This document shows positions 24,892 to 33,173 of a DNA stretch of 64,000 bases, piece by piece. The position numbers were made by a program, and so were the translations under genes. Below the pieces are notes generated by a model. The model searched no databases and had not been told where the DNA came from. It saw nothing but the letters and a program-made list of their open reading frames with translations. Source of the DNA: CAZAQV01 sp964487255 (lineage in GTDB: Bacteria > Myxococcota_A > Polyangia > Polyangiales > CAZAQV01); NCBI GenBank assembly GCA_964487255.1, contig CAZAQV010000030.1:12025-76024 (forward strand), written 5' to 3'. Each line of letters opens with the position of its first letter. Within the stretch, counting starts at the first letter, position 1.

Positions 24892-25827
24892 ATGAAGGCG
24901 AATACCTTTTTATTTCTAGCGCCTCTTGTCCTGTGCAGTGGCTGCGCTGACGACGGAACGTCCACCTTGATTGGGACCGACGCCAGAACGGACGCGACGT
25001 TAGCGGACGGCAGCATCGCGACGGCGGACGGGAGCGCGGAGCTGCCGGTTACCTTCGGCGGTGAGCGACCGGTCAGGCTGCAAGTGCCGTCCACGTACGA
25101 TAGCTCGCTTAGTTACCCGCTGCTTGTCGTACTACACGGCTACACCGCTACGGCGGAGCTACAGTTGCTCTACACGCGGCTCGACACATTGGTCGAAGCA
25201 GAGGGTGTCCTGCTCCTCGCGCCAGAGGGCACCAGGGATGCTGCCAACAACCAGTTTTGGAATGCCACTGACTATTGTTGCAACTTCGCTGGGAGCGACG
25301 TTGACGATTCGGCGTATGTGCGTGCGTTGATTGGCGACGTGAGCGAAGTCTACAACGTTGATGCGAACCGCATCTACTTGTGGGGCCACAGCAACGGTGG
25401 GTTCATGTCCTACCGCATGGCGTGTGACCACGCGGACAAGATCGCCGCATTGGTAAGTTTGGCCGGTGCGACATTCAAAGATGAGCGCGATTGCACGCCG
25501 AGCGAACCGGTCAGCATTCTGCAGATTCATGGAACAGCTGACGCGACCATCTTGTACGACGGAACGAGTCTCTATCCTGGCGCCAAGGAAACCACGCAAA
25601 CTTGGGCGATGTACAACGGCTGTTCTGCGGAAGCTGCTGCAGGGGAGCCTCTCGACTTGGTACCCGTCACAGAAAATGCGGAGACCCAGGTTGAACGGTA
25701 TTCCGGCTGCGCTTCTGGTAGCACGGTGGAGCTGTGGTCGATCGAAGACGGCCCACATATCCCTGGCCTACCGAGCGACTTCGCCGCACGTATGTGGCAG
25801 TGGTTCGAGGCCCACCCAAAAGGGTAA
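24892..25827 (+). CDS. Polyhydroxybutyrate-depolymerase/LpqC-like esterase lipoprotein, tandem paralogue
   Basis: A 311-residue lipoprotein (signal ending LCSGC) aligned throughout with the preceding protein: VTFGGERPVRLQVPSTYD, LHGYTATAE, FWNATDYCCNFAG, nucleophile GHSNGGFMSY, IHGTADATILYDG and catalytic His in GPHIPGL. The linker after the lipobox has expanded Asp/Ala/Thr repeats. Both copies keep the full triad, so both are probably active, perhaps with different substrates. It converges on the next gene with a 4-base gap. Confidence 0.88.
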   Translation: MKANTFLFLAPLVLCSGCADDGTSTLIGTDARTDATLADGSIATADGSAELPVTFGGERPVRLQVPSTYDSSLSYPLLVVLHGYTATAELQLLYTRLDTLVEAEGVLLLAPEGTRDAANNQFWNATDYCCNFAGSDVDDSAYVRALIGDVSEVYNVDANRIYLWGHSNGGFMSYRMACDHADKIAALVSLAGATFKDERDCTPSEPVSILQIHGTADATILYDGTSLYPGAKETTQTWAMYNGCSAEAAAGEPLDLVPVTENAETQVERYSGCASGSTVELWSIEDGPHIPGLPSDFAARMWQWFEAHPKG

Positions 25828-25831
25828 CCAC

Positions 25832-27394
25832 CTAGCGTGGGTAGCTCTCGAGAAGCGGTCGAATCGTTTCTGCCGTGTGCATGGCAACGGCATCACCAGC
25901 AAGGTAGGTCTCGATCGCTTCGATGAGTTCCGCGGTCATTTCGCTTGCGCTTGCGTTGGGGTTCGCCGACAAGCGGTGGCCGCTTCCGCTCACGTAGCTG
26001 TGAGCCATGTTTGTCATCGCGCTTGTGCAGCTTGGTCCTTTGCCGCAAGCCCCAAGGGAATCGATGATGTCGTAGATCTCTGCGTCATCGGCGATCGCGT
26101 TCCACGCGCCACCGAAGTCATTGTAGATCTTGGCGGAGTAGTTGCCATTCTGTGAGATCTTGGCCAGCGCGAGCGGCAGTCGTGGGTCGTAGCCCATCAT
26201 GATTGCCTCTTCGGTCCACTGGAGAACCTTCTCGTTGCGGTCGTAGTCATGTGCAGAAAGATAGTCGAGAATCTCACGAGCTTGTGTCTCAACCTCGGCA
26301 TCTGACTTCAAGTCCGCAACCGTAAGCAATGCTTGAAACTTGTCGCGCGCATCTTGGTTTGCGCCGTCGAGAATGGCCTTGGCGAACTTCTCTGCGGTGG
26401 TGTTTGCTGTTGGCAAGGTCGGTTGCTCTGCGTCGTTATCCGACCCTCCATTGAGGAGGTCCTCGACATCCGACAGGTCGCTCCCGGGCGTCACCGGATC
26501 GAGCTCGGGAAGGTCGACACTAGGAGGCTCAAGCGGCTCGTTGTCGAGAAGGTCTTCCTCAGAAATACCTTCGCCGTCCGCGTCGAGTTCTGCTGCAAGC
26601 TCCTCTTCGGTGGGAAGTTCTGCGGGCTGGTTCAGCACAGCCCCCGCGGGTGGGCCATTCTGAGCAGCGCCATCCGCGTTGTTCATTTCAGCCATGTTGT
26701 CCATCGCGAACTCGACGACCTTGTAGCCGACGTACCCGAGTAAGGCCACGCCACCAATCACGGCAGCTGCCGTACCCAGGCCACCGATCACAGTTCCGGT
26801 AAAGGTTAGCAACGCTCCGCTTGCGACCTTGACCATCGCCACGCCCACGGCTTTGGCAACAACGCCACCAACGATGCCGGCGATCGGGGCCAGTGCTCCG
26901 CTCAGTGATTCCCATGAAAAGGACTTGCTCAAATCGCGAGACGCAATCTGCTCTGGAATGTTCTTCGTACCCGAATCGTTGCTGTAGGCTTCGGTGCCAG
27001 GCTGTGAACTCAAGAGCGGAGAACCTTCTCCAAGCGTTACGTCAGGACCTTCACCGGACAGGCCGTTCGGGTCGAGTCCTTCACCACTAGCGCTCTGTGG
27101 GTCACCGCCAGCGCTCTGTCCGTCAGTGCCTTGCGAGCCGAGCTGCGCCCCACCCGAGGATGGCGCGGTCGACGGATCAGCATCCCCAGCTTGGAGGCCA
27201 GCCTGCAGCTGCGCCACCAAATCGGGCGCACCTGTTGGCGAGTCGCTGGCCGCTGCGCTAACCGCGCCGATCTCGACACCTGAGACATCGGCGATAGCTT
27301 TACGAAACTCACCCCCCAATGAGCCGAACGCAATCATGCATGGCAGTGCAATCATCACGGTGAGAATCTTCGAAAGAGTCATGCTGACATGCAT
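25832..27394 (-). CDS. Large low-complexity envelope protein of unknown function
   Basis: A 520-residue protein not matched to a family. An N-terminal hydrophobic helix (ILTVMIALPCMIAFGSLGG) is followed by a Gly/Ser/Asp/Gln-rich linker (about 60-150), then a long Gly/Ala/Val hydrophobic region (about 165-235) able to form two or three membrane helices, an acidic Glu/Pro/Leu linker (250-330), and a helical C-terminal domain (335-520) with the Cys pair GACGKGPSC. YDPRLPLALAKISQNGNY loosely recalls the start of lysozyme-like domains, but the catalytic Glu is absent. Its start shares the hydrophobic-SLGG feature with the M15 peptidase protein 850 bases away. Confidence 0.8.
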   Translation of the reverse strand: MHVSMTLSKILTVMIALPCMIAFGSLGGEFRKAIADVSGVEIGAVSAAASDSPTGAPDLVAQLQAGLQAGDADPSTAPSSGGAQLGSQGTDGQSAGGDPQSASGEGLDPNGLSGEGPDVTLGEGSPLLSSQPGTEAYSNDSGTKNIPEQIASRDLSKSFSWESLSGALAPIAGIVGGVVAKAVGVAMVKVASGALLTFTGTVIGGLGTAAAVIGGVALLGYVGYKVVEFAMDNMAEMNNADGAAQNGPPAGAVLNQPAELPTEEELAAELDADGEGISEEDLLDNEPLEPPSVDLPELDPVTPGSDLSDVEDLLNGGSDNDAEQPTLPTANTTAEKFAKAILDGANQDARDKFQALLTVADLKSDAEVETQAREILDYLSAHDYDRNEKVLQWTEEAIMMGYDPRLPLALAKISQNGNYSAKIYNDFGGAWNAIADDAEIYDIIDSLGACGKGPSCTSAMTNMAHSYVSGSGHRLSANPNASASEMTAELIEAIETYLAGDAVAMHTAETIRPLLESYPR

Positions 27395-27420
27395 TGCAAA
27401 GTTGGATCCAACACCATTAC

Positions 27421-27438
27421 ATCAAAATCTCTTTTGAT
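27421..27438. promoter_or_regulatory. Hairpin/palindrome before the low-complexity envelope gene
   Basis: ATCAAAA-TCTC-TTTTGAT, a perfect 7-bp inverted repeat 27 bases upstream of the start at 27394. Either an operator or a leader hairpin. Confidence 0.35.
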
Positions 27439-27690
27439 TTCAGTAGTTGGGGGCGCTTCGGATGGGGCGGCGATGGACTGAGTAGCCGGGCGCTACGGTC
27501 TGGTGACCCCATTGATCTTCTAAGAATTTCAGGGGTGTACTAGCGCTTCGCAGCAGCTCTGAGAGCCACCTCACAAGTTGTAACCGTCGACCGCATAAAT
27601 GCGATCTGCCTCCGCAAACCTCCTAAAAAACGCGCGCCACGCAACCGCCAAACCCTGCCCTAACGGAGATTTCGACCCTAGGCCTAAGGC

Positions 27691-28005
27691 GTGCGGCAAG
27701 CGGAGCTTCACTGTGCTCGGTGTAAGACGGTGCGGGTTTTCGACGTGCCTGACCGACGCTGGCGGCTCGCTTTTCGCTTCTGGCTGGGCATCTCGGGCCT
27801 CTCGATTCTGCTCTGGCCCATCGCAACCTTCGACATGTTCTGTATGACGCCAGTCCTGGCACTGGTGCCGCTTGGGCTCGGTCCCCTGCACCGCATGGCA
27901 AGCGAGCCACCGACCTGCACAACCTGCGGCGGCACCCACGGCCTCGGCATGGTCTCCAAGACAGGGAGCATAGCGTCGACTAGAGGTAGCCAGGACAAAG
28001 GGTAG
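27691..28005 (+). CDS. Small zinc-ribbon membrane protein, unknown function
   Basis: A 104-residue product starting at a GTG. CARC near the N-terminus and CTTC near residue 77 could together bind one zinc; between them lie about two hydrophobic segments (FWLGISGLSILLWPI and MFCMTPVLALVPLGLG). Third codon positions are strongly G/C as in neighbouring real genes, supporting coding. The ribosome-binding site is weak and the last 15 residues look unstructured. It is unrelated in strand and sequence to the flanking envelope genes. Confidence 0.55.
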   Translation: MRQAELHCARCKTVRVFDVPDRRWRLAFRFWLGISGLSILLWPIATFDMFCMTPVLALVPLGLGPLHRMASEPPTCTTCGGTHGLGMVSKTGSIASTRGSQDKG

Positions 28006-28082
28006 ACGGACTTCCTCTAGCGTGGCTGGCCCGCGACTCCGACCGGTTCGTTGCTCAAGCCAATACGCGGAGTGTCTCTTCT

Positions 28083-28246
28083 CTAGTGCTCTGACCGGGA
28101 GATTGTGAGCCTGGATCGCACAGCAGCGGAGTGAAATCGTAGGAGAGAAAACGATGGACGTGCAGAGTACATTCGAGTTTGAACGACAACCGAGTTCGCT
28201 TTGCTGCGAAGCGACACGGATCAGAACCTCCTGGTCAGAGCACTAG
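28083..28246. mobile_element. 164-bp MITE-like element with 19-bp terminal inverted repeats
   Basis: CTAGTGCTCTGACCGGGAG (28083-28101) is repeated inverted, with one mismatch, at 28228-28246. Weaker inverted similarity continues inward (TT-TGA-CC-TCGC-GCAGC on both sides). The ends carry TA, compatible with a TA target duplication as used by Tc1/IS630-type elements. No transposase fits inside. The right end contributes the TAG stop codon of the M15 peptidase gene, so the insertion may have reset its C-terminus. No second copy was noticed in the window. Confidence 0.55.
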
Positions 28247-30072
28247 TGGTTGTGGCTGCGCTCGGGCAGGTACTCCCAATGCCACGGTTCGCTCGCCACC
28301 GTTTCGTAGAAGTCAAACTTGTGTGCGTTTGCGGCAAGCCATTTGTACTCGGCAGACGTGTAACTCGCATGGGTTTGAATGTCGATCGCCTCACCGCTCT
28401 GATGGTTGCTATGCCCAGGTCTCGCAGCCAAATTTCCGTTGTTGCACTGGCCAGTTCGGTAGCAGTTGTAGAGATATTCTTGTTTCTCCATAGACCGATG
28501 ACCACTTACTAGCCGCAACCTAACACCGTCCGCTGCAGCGGCTTGCTGCATTTCGCCATAAGCTTGTGCTGTCTTGACTTCGACATCATAGCCCTCGACC
28601 TCCATCACGCGAATCGTTGTTGGCACACCATCGGAGTAAGCCAAGACCTCGCGCCCAGGATGCTGTAGGAAAGCTTCGACGGCGGCCGTGTCGTTGACGT
28701 CAGGGCCGACGGGCTTGAGTTCGCCTTCGAGTTGAAGTTCTGGCATCACGATGCTCGCACCGTTCTCATGTTGCTCCTCGGCTCGCTCTGCGTCACGGGT
28801 CTCGATGCGCTCCAAACGCGTGTCGATATCCGCGAGCTGTTCTTGGAGCGCCAGATACTCGGACATATCGGCTCCACTCTCCTTGAGGCCCTTGATCTGC
28901 TCCACCAGTTCTGCCCGTTTTGACTGCAGGTTGGTAAACCGTTCGCGGTCTGCCTCGCGGCTTTCGTGCGTTTCGGAAAGCTTCTGAACCTCGTTGACAT
29001 ACGCGGTCAGGTAGCCGTCCTGCCGCAGGATTCCTTCCGATGCGATCAGACTCAGGATTGTTTCGTTGAAACCCAACTCGTTGTCAAAGTTGGGCGTTTG
29101 CGCGTCGCGCATCGCCTCATCGCGGCTCTCCAAACGCGTGAGGGTTTCCTCAAGCTCTTCGCGCAGAATCTCTCTCTCCGCGCCCGTAAGATCCTTGTTT
29201 CCATCGAGTGCTTCGAGATGTCCTTCGACCGCTTCCATGGCCAAGTAGAGCTCACCTCGCAGCTCCGCGAGCTCTTCGTAGCCATAACCGCTGTAGTCTT
29301 GATTCTGGATCTCCTCGCGCATGAAACCGTTCATACCGGCAAAGTCGTTGCCAGGTCTCATGAGGCCGAAGGCCATACGCGCGATCTCTTCGCCTTCGGC
29401 ATTGGTCAAAAGCGCGGTCGCAAAATTCTGAAAGTCCGTCACGAGTTGCTCGCGCGGGCGGCCCGGATCGGGATCGCCGGCTGCAGCCTGCTGACTTGCG
29501 CCAGCCTGGTCACTACTAGCAGTGTTTCCGCCACCGCTGTCACCCGCCGCGTCGCTGCCGTGGTTGTGGTTGTCACCGCCGTTAGCGTTGCCGACACCGC
29601 CGCCATTGGCATTGCTGCCACCGTCGCTACCGCTACCACGGTTGCTGCCAACTACTTTGCCTGCTGGCCCAGAGACGTTGTAGATGTCGCTCGGCGCACC
29701 CATGTTGATCAACGCACCGCGGTCGTCCGAGGTCGTCGAAATCATCAGGTTGCCACCCGCTTCCGAGATTGTGCAGGTAATGCCATTACCGGTGCAGAAA
29801 GCTTCGACGTAGGCCTCGGCCCGTTCGCGCCCAGCGGCGTTATTGCTGTAATGGATGAGCGAAGTATCGGCGTGACTCTGTGAGCCCAACACGGGCTCTT
29901 CGCCCTGCACCTCACCGATCAGGTTCTCTTCGAGCGCGCCGCCAAGACTTTGCAATCCGCCCAAGGCGACCAGCGCCACGAGGCCAAGCAGGGACATACT
30001 TTGAAAGCTCGCCAACCCAGCGGTCCGGCGACGCGCGACTTCGTGTAGGGGAGGGGACAGCATCATCAACAA
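28243..30072 (-). CDS. Envelope protein with C-terminal VanY-like D-Ala-D-Ala carboxypeptidase (M15)
   Basis: A 609-residue protein. The N-terminus ASFQSMSLLGLVALVALGG then LQSLGGAL looks like a Flp-type prepilin helix after an Arg/Gly site, but with Gln where prepilins have Glu at +5. A Gly/Asn/Asp/Ser-rich linker (about 145-205) and a long charged coiled coil (about 230-440) lead to the peptidase domain: RLVSGHRSMEKQEYLY, zinc ligands in GHSNHQSGEAIDIQT and catalytic Glu plus His in EPWHWEYLP. M15B enzymes remove the terminal D-Ala of peptidoglycan stems. The stop codon is supplied by a repeat element. Confidence 0.85.
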   Translation of the reverse strand: MLMMLSPPLHEVARRRTAGLASFQSMSLLGLVALVALGGLQSLGGALEENLIGEVQGEEPVLGSQSHADTSLIHYSNNAAGRERAEAYVEAFCTGNGITCTISEAGGNLMISTTSDDRGALINMGAPSDIYNVSGPAGKVVGSNRGSGSDGGSNANGGGVGNANGGDNHNHGSDAAGDSGGGNTASSDQAGASQQAAAGDPDPGRPREQLVTDFQNFATALLTNAEGEEIARMAFGLMRPGNDFAGMNGFMREEIQNQDYSGYGYEELAELRGELYLAMEAVEGHLEALDGNKDLTGAEREILREELEETLTRLESRDEAMRDAQTPNFDNELGFNETILSLIASEGILRQDGYLTAYVNEVQKLSETHESREADRERFTNLQSKRAELVEQIKGLKESGADMSEYLALQEQLADIDTRLERIETRDAERAEEQHENGASIVMPELQLEGELKPVGPDVNDTAAVEAFLQHPGREVLAYSDGVPTTIRVMEVEGYDVEVKTAQAYGEMQQAAAADGVRLRLVSGHRSMEKQEYLYNCYRTGQCNNGNLAARPGHSNHQSGEAIDIQTHASYTSAEYKWLAANAHKFDFYETVASEPWHWEYLPERSHNH

Positions 30073-30407
30073 CCAATCACCAGTTGTGCAAGGCTCGGAC
30101 CAAGATCAATTCCGAGTAATTTCATTGCCAAACAGGGCCTGATCGGGGGCTGCGTACCCCAGGCCGGAACCTAACCCGCTCCGAAACCTCACCTAACCAC
30201 ACTTGGAGAATGCCTCAGACGGCGTTTCACTCGAAAGCCACAGGGACTCGTTAGGTGGCGATGGAGTTGTGTGGCACAGCCATCTTTGATCTCGAAAATG
30301 ACGGGTACTTGGACGTATTCATCACGGGCGGGCCAGGCCAACACGGCACACGACCGGCATGCGTTCGTCTCGACCCTGGCCCGCTCTAAGCGTATGGCTG
30401 CCCAATC
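30073..30407. other. Intergenic region holding an FG-GAP gene remnant
   Basis: 335 bases between the M15 protein start and the oxygenase start. Apart from the FG-GAP fragment at 30261-30389, I see no gene, clear promoter or repeat in it. Confidence 0.5.
30261..30389 (+). pseudogene. Fragment of an FG-GAP/VCBS repeat (ASPIC/UnbV-type) gene
   Basis: 42 codons reading MELCGTAIFDLENDGYLDVF then ITGGPGQHG. This matches the calcium-binding repeat of FG-GAP/CRTAC1-type secreted proteins (GxAxFDxDNDGxLDLFVxGG). The frame is closed by a TAG three codons upstream and a TAA at 30387, so only one repeat of a protein normally over 400 residues remains. Confidence 0.45.
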
Positions 30408-31406
30408 ATGGTCGAAGAACTGCACATTCGACAGCCGCCTGGCTACGCCTGGCTCGAAGATGAACCGACATACAATCCGGCCGTTCACCTACAGCTGGAA
30501 AGACCTGAGCGGACTTGGAGCCTGACCGACTTTGGGTACTCGGAGCAGCAACTTCACTTTTTTCACTTCCCACTCGCTATCACCTCCCCCTTCCGTATGC
30601 TCTCCGCCGAGGGTCTCGCGGCGATGCGGGCGACCGTCCAGAGACTCGCCGCACACGCTTCGAGCTCCAACCGTATTGCCAACTTCGTGCGCGGAGGGGT
30701 CTATCGTTCGCGCTTCTTGCGTGACTTCTGCCAGTGCCAAGTGATCTCCGACTTCGTGGGCGATTTGGCCGGCGCGCCGATCTTGCCGCACACGATGCCG
30801 CTCTACCAAGGGCACATCAACCTCATGCCCGCCGAGCAGGCGCGAGACGTCGACAAGTGGCACACCGACACGGTGGCCCTCGACTACGTGCTCATGCTGA
30901 CCGACCCCAAGACTTTTGAGGGTGGCACCTTCGAGTACATTCCGATGACCAAAGAAGCGGCAATATCGTCTCTTTCCAGTCCGAAAAAGTACGAGAGTGA
31001 GACCATCAAAGTGGCGTATCCGGAAGCCGGCTACGCAGTGCTGCAGCAGGGCAACATGGTCGTGCACCGCGCCACGCGAGTTACCCAGGGTACGGAAAGA
31101 ACAGCGCTGGTTCAAAGCTATGTTCCGGCAGACCTCGATCGCTACGACGTCTCGCGCCTCAATGATTGCCGTCCTATTGACCCGCCCGAGGTTCTCTACA
31201 CCGAGTGGGCTCGACACAAGGCCCACCTGTCACGCCGAAAACTCGGGCGTCTCATCGACGAACTCGACTTCACCGAAGACCGAGAAGACATCTGCCGTCA
31301 ACTCCGCGAGGCGATTTTTGATGTCGAACGCGCCATCGTCGAGATCCTCGACACCTCTCCAGTTCAGCTTACCCACTACGGCCGCGACGGGCTTACGAAT
31401 CGATGA
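30408..31406 (+). CDS. 2-oxoglutarate/Fe(II)-dependent oxygenase-like protein
   Basis: A 332-residue cytoplasmic protein. The candidate iron ligands are His and Asp in DVDKWHTDTVALDYVLML and a distal His in GNMVVHRATRV, with Arg in GTERTALVQSY placed to bind 2-oxoglutarate; GGTFEYIP between them is the usual turn of the jelly-roll fold. Related proteins hydroxylate amino acids or small molecules; the substrate is unknown. The C-terminal 90 residues are helical and charged. Its stop overlaps, tail to tail, the solute-binding-like gene by 14 bases. Confidence 0.75.
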   Translation: MVEELHIRQPPGYAWLEDEPTYNPAVHLQLERPERTWSLTDFGYSEQQLHFFHFPLAITSPFRMLSAEGLAAMRATVQRLAAHASSSNRIANFVRGGVYRSRFLRDFCQCQVISDFVGDLAGAPILPHTMPLYQGHINLMPAEQARDVDKWHTDTVALDYVLMLTDPKTFEGGTFEYIPMTKEAAISSLSSPKKYESETIKVAYPEAGYAVLQQGNMVVHRATRVTQGTERTALVQSYVPADLDRYDVSRLNDCRPIDPPEVLYTEWARHKAHLSRRKLGRLIDELDFTEDREDICRQLREAIFDVERAIVEILDTSPVQLTHYGRDGLTNR

Positions 31407-32175
31407 GGGAACCCCACCCGCGCGACGCCGCATCGTCTCGACGCCGGGTAAGTTCGGCGTAGTCGAGATCGGTCGTCCACTGCTGCCAGCCTACGATGGA
31501 TGCTTCCGGCAGCCGCAGAAGACACTCAAGCGCCTCGAGCAGCTTGGCCCGCCGCGACGCGAACTCTGCCCGAACAACGATCGGTAGGCCTGGCACCGCT
31601 TCGGTCTTGTCGAGCACGCGCACTCGCTGGCAGACCTCAGGCTCGGTTTGGCTGAGCAGATAAAATGACACCGCATCGATCGCTGCCAGTTGCGCCTCGC
31701 CCTCTGCCACGGCACGGACGCTGCTGGCGTGGGCCCCGGTTGCAAGCACCTGAGCGGGCTTTTGGGGCGTCAAACCGCCCCGAGCCAGGTGTTGCAAGAG
31801 CGCGTGGTGACCCGACTGCGACATCGATTCGCTCACCGCGACAACGCCGTGCCGGAGCTCGTCGAGCGTCCGAACGTCATCGCGCCCGGCGATCAGCACA
31901 CTTCGATAGTGCCCCGGCGGGACATCGGGTAACTGCCGAAAGCTCGGGGTCGCCAACACCACCCAGGCACCTCGCAGCTGGTGCTGGAAAGGAAAACCGC
32001 ATACCTGGGTCAACACGAGTGCAGGGTCATCCGGGAGCTGGGTGTCGACGTACGCAACCTCCAACCCCAATATCTCACTCGCCCGACGCGCGAGTTGCGA
32101 CCCCAGCCGGGCGTAGGCTTCTCTGGCCGCGCCGATTTGGTACATCGGCAGACTCAATTTCATCGGAGATGACAT
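31393..32175 (-). CDS. PhnD/SsuA-like solute-binding domain protein without signal peptide
   Basis: A 260-residue protein with the periplasmic-binding fold of the phosphonate/sulfonate (PhnD/SsuA/transferrin-like) group: SLPMYQIGAAREAYARLGSQL, CGFPF, VVLATPSF, VAVSESMSQSGHHALLQHL and AAIDAVSFYLL. No signal peptide or lipobox and no ABC permease or ATPase genes nearby, so it is not a standard transporter component; it may be cytoplasmic and bind a small anion. The start ATG (32175, or 32163) physically overlaps the desaturase start on the other strand. Confidence 0.8.
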   Translation of the reverse strand: MSSPMKLSLPMYQIGAAREAYARLGSQLARRASEILGLEVAYVDTQLPDDPALVLTQVCGFPFQHQLRGAWVVLATPSFRQLPDVPPGHYRSVLIAGRDDVRTLDELRHGVVAVSESMSQSGHHALLQHLARGGLTPQKPAQVLATGAHASSVRAVAEGEAQLAAIDAVSFYLLSQTEPEVCQRVRVLDKTEAVPGLPIVVRAEFASRRAKLLEALECLLRLPEASIVGWQQWTTDLDYAELTRRRDDAASRGWGSLIDS

Positions 32176-33127
32176 GTCGGTGTTTTACGCAGAGCGGCAA
32201 GAAAGCTTGGACGGATTCAGTTTTCGGCGCCAGAATAGGAGCGTGGCACAAGGGCGTAAATGGGAACTTCCCACCCTCGCCATCTCCGCGCTCGTATACG
32301 CGGGGTGGTTCGGTTACATTCTCGCGTTTCGCGAGATGCACTGGCTTGTGCGTCCCATCCTTGGTGGTGTGCTGGTCGCGCTTCACGGCTCACTTCAGCA
32401 CGAGTGCATCCACGGTCACCCCACACCCTACACATGGCTCAATGACTTAATCGCCACGCCACCGCTGATCGTGTTCTACCCGTACAACCTGTACAAGCGC
32501 TCGCACGAAGTGCACCACCAAACCCGCAACCTCACGGCCCCCGTGGAGGACACCGAGTCGTACTACGTGACCGAAGCGAAGTGGAATGCGATGAGCCCGG
32601 CAACAAAGCTTTGGTACCGCAGCCAGCAAACGTTGCTTGGCCGCATGTTCCTCGGCCCCATCTTGTCGTTCTGGGCACCCTTTCGCGGCCCGACAACCGG
32701 CATTAGAACCAACAAGCTATCGTGGTCGTTGCATCTGCCAATGGCACTCGCGGTGCTCTACTTTGCATGGTGGGCCGGCAATATCGCTCCCTGGGAGTAC
32801 CTACTGTGCGCCTCGTACACCGGCATGTCACTCACGCTCGTGCGTTCGTTCATCGAGCACCGACCCGCCGATACGCACGCAGCTCGCAGTGCAATCGTCG
32901 AAAGCCGAGGGCCACTTGGCTTGCTCTTTCTCTACAACGGTTTTCACGCAGTCCACCACGCCAAGCCCGACATGCCTTGGTACGACATCCCCCGGTGGTA
33001 TCGGGACAACCGCGAGTTGGTGCTTGAGAAAAATGGCGGCTTCGTGTTTCGAAGCTACGGTGAGGTGTTCGCTCGCTATTTCTTACGTGCCAAGGATCGC
33101 GGTGTGCTGCCCACATCGCGCAGCTAG
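32174..33127 (+). CDS. Membrane fatty acid desaturase
   Basis: A 317-residue integral membrane di-iron enzyme. The three His boxes are present: HECIHGH (about residues 76-82), HEVHH (112-116) and HAVHH (258-262), with an additional His in IEHRPADTH. Four to five hydrophobic helices match the family. It introduces double bonds into acyl chains or related lipids such as beta-carotene-type substrates. GGAG five bases ahead of the ATG at 32174 supports this start, even though it overlaps the divergent gene's start; its promoter must lie within that gene. Confidence 0.88.
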   Translation: MSVFYAERQESLDGFSFRRQNRSVAQGRKWELPTLAISALVYAGWFGYILAFREMHWLVRPILGGVLVALHGSLQHECIHGHPTPYTWLNDLIATPPLIVFYPYNLYKRSHEVHHQTRNLTAPVEDTESYYVTEAKWNAMSPATKLWYRSQQTLLGRMFLGPILSFWAPFRGPTTGIRTNKLSWSLHLPMALAVLYFAWWAGNIAPWEYLLCASYTGMSLTLVRSFIEHRPADTHAARSAIVESRGPLGLLFLYNGFHAVHHAKPDMPWYDIPRWYRDNRELVLEKNGGFVFRSYGEVFARYFLRAKDRGVLPTSRS

Positions 33128-33173
33128 AATACACGTAACACTTGTCGCGATTCGACGATGCCCCTAGCGTTGC

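Noticed and set aside
23952..25827. The two esterase lipoproteins as one frameshifted gene
   Set aside because: Each has its own signal peptide, lipobox, full catalytic triad and stop; they are tandem paralogues.
26000..26200. Lysozyme-like domain in the low-complexity envelope protein
   Set aside because: YDPRLPLALAKISQNGNY recalls the family, but the catalytic Glu position holds Ser/Gln and the GLMQ motif is absent.
28966..29883. Open plus-strand frame of 305 codons with a Val/Ala/Thr-rich hydrophobic stretch
   Set aside because: Antisense of the coiled coil and Gly/Asn linker of the M15 peptidase protein; the hydrophobic part is simply the complement of the linker codons.
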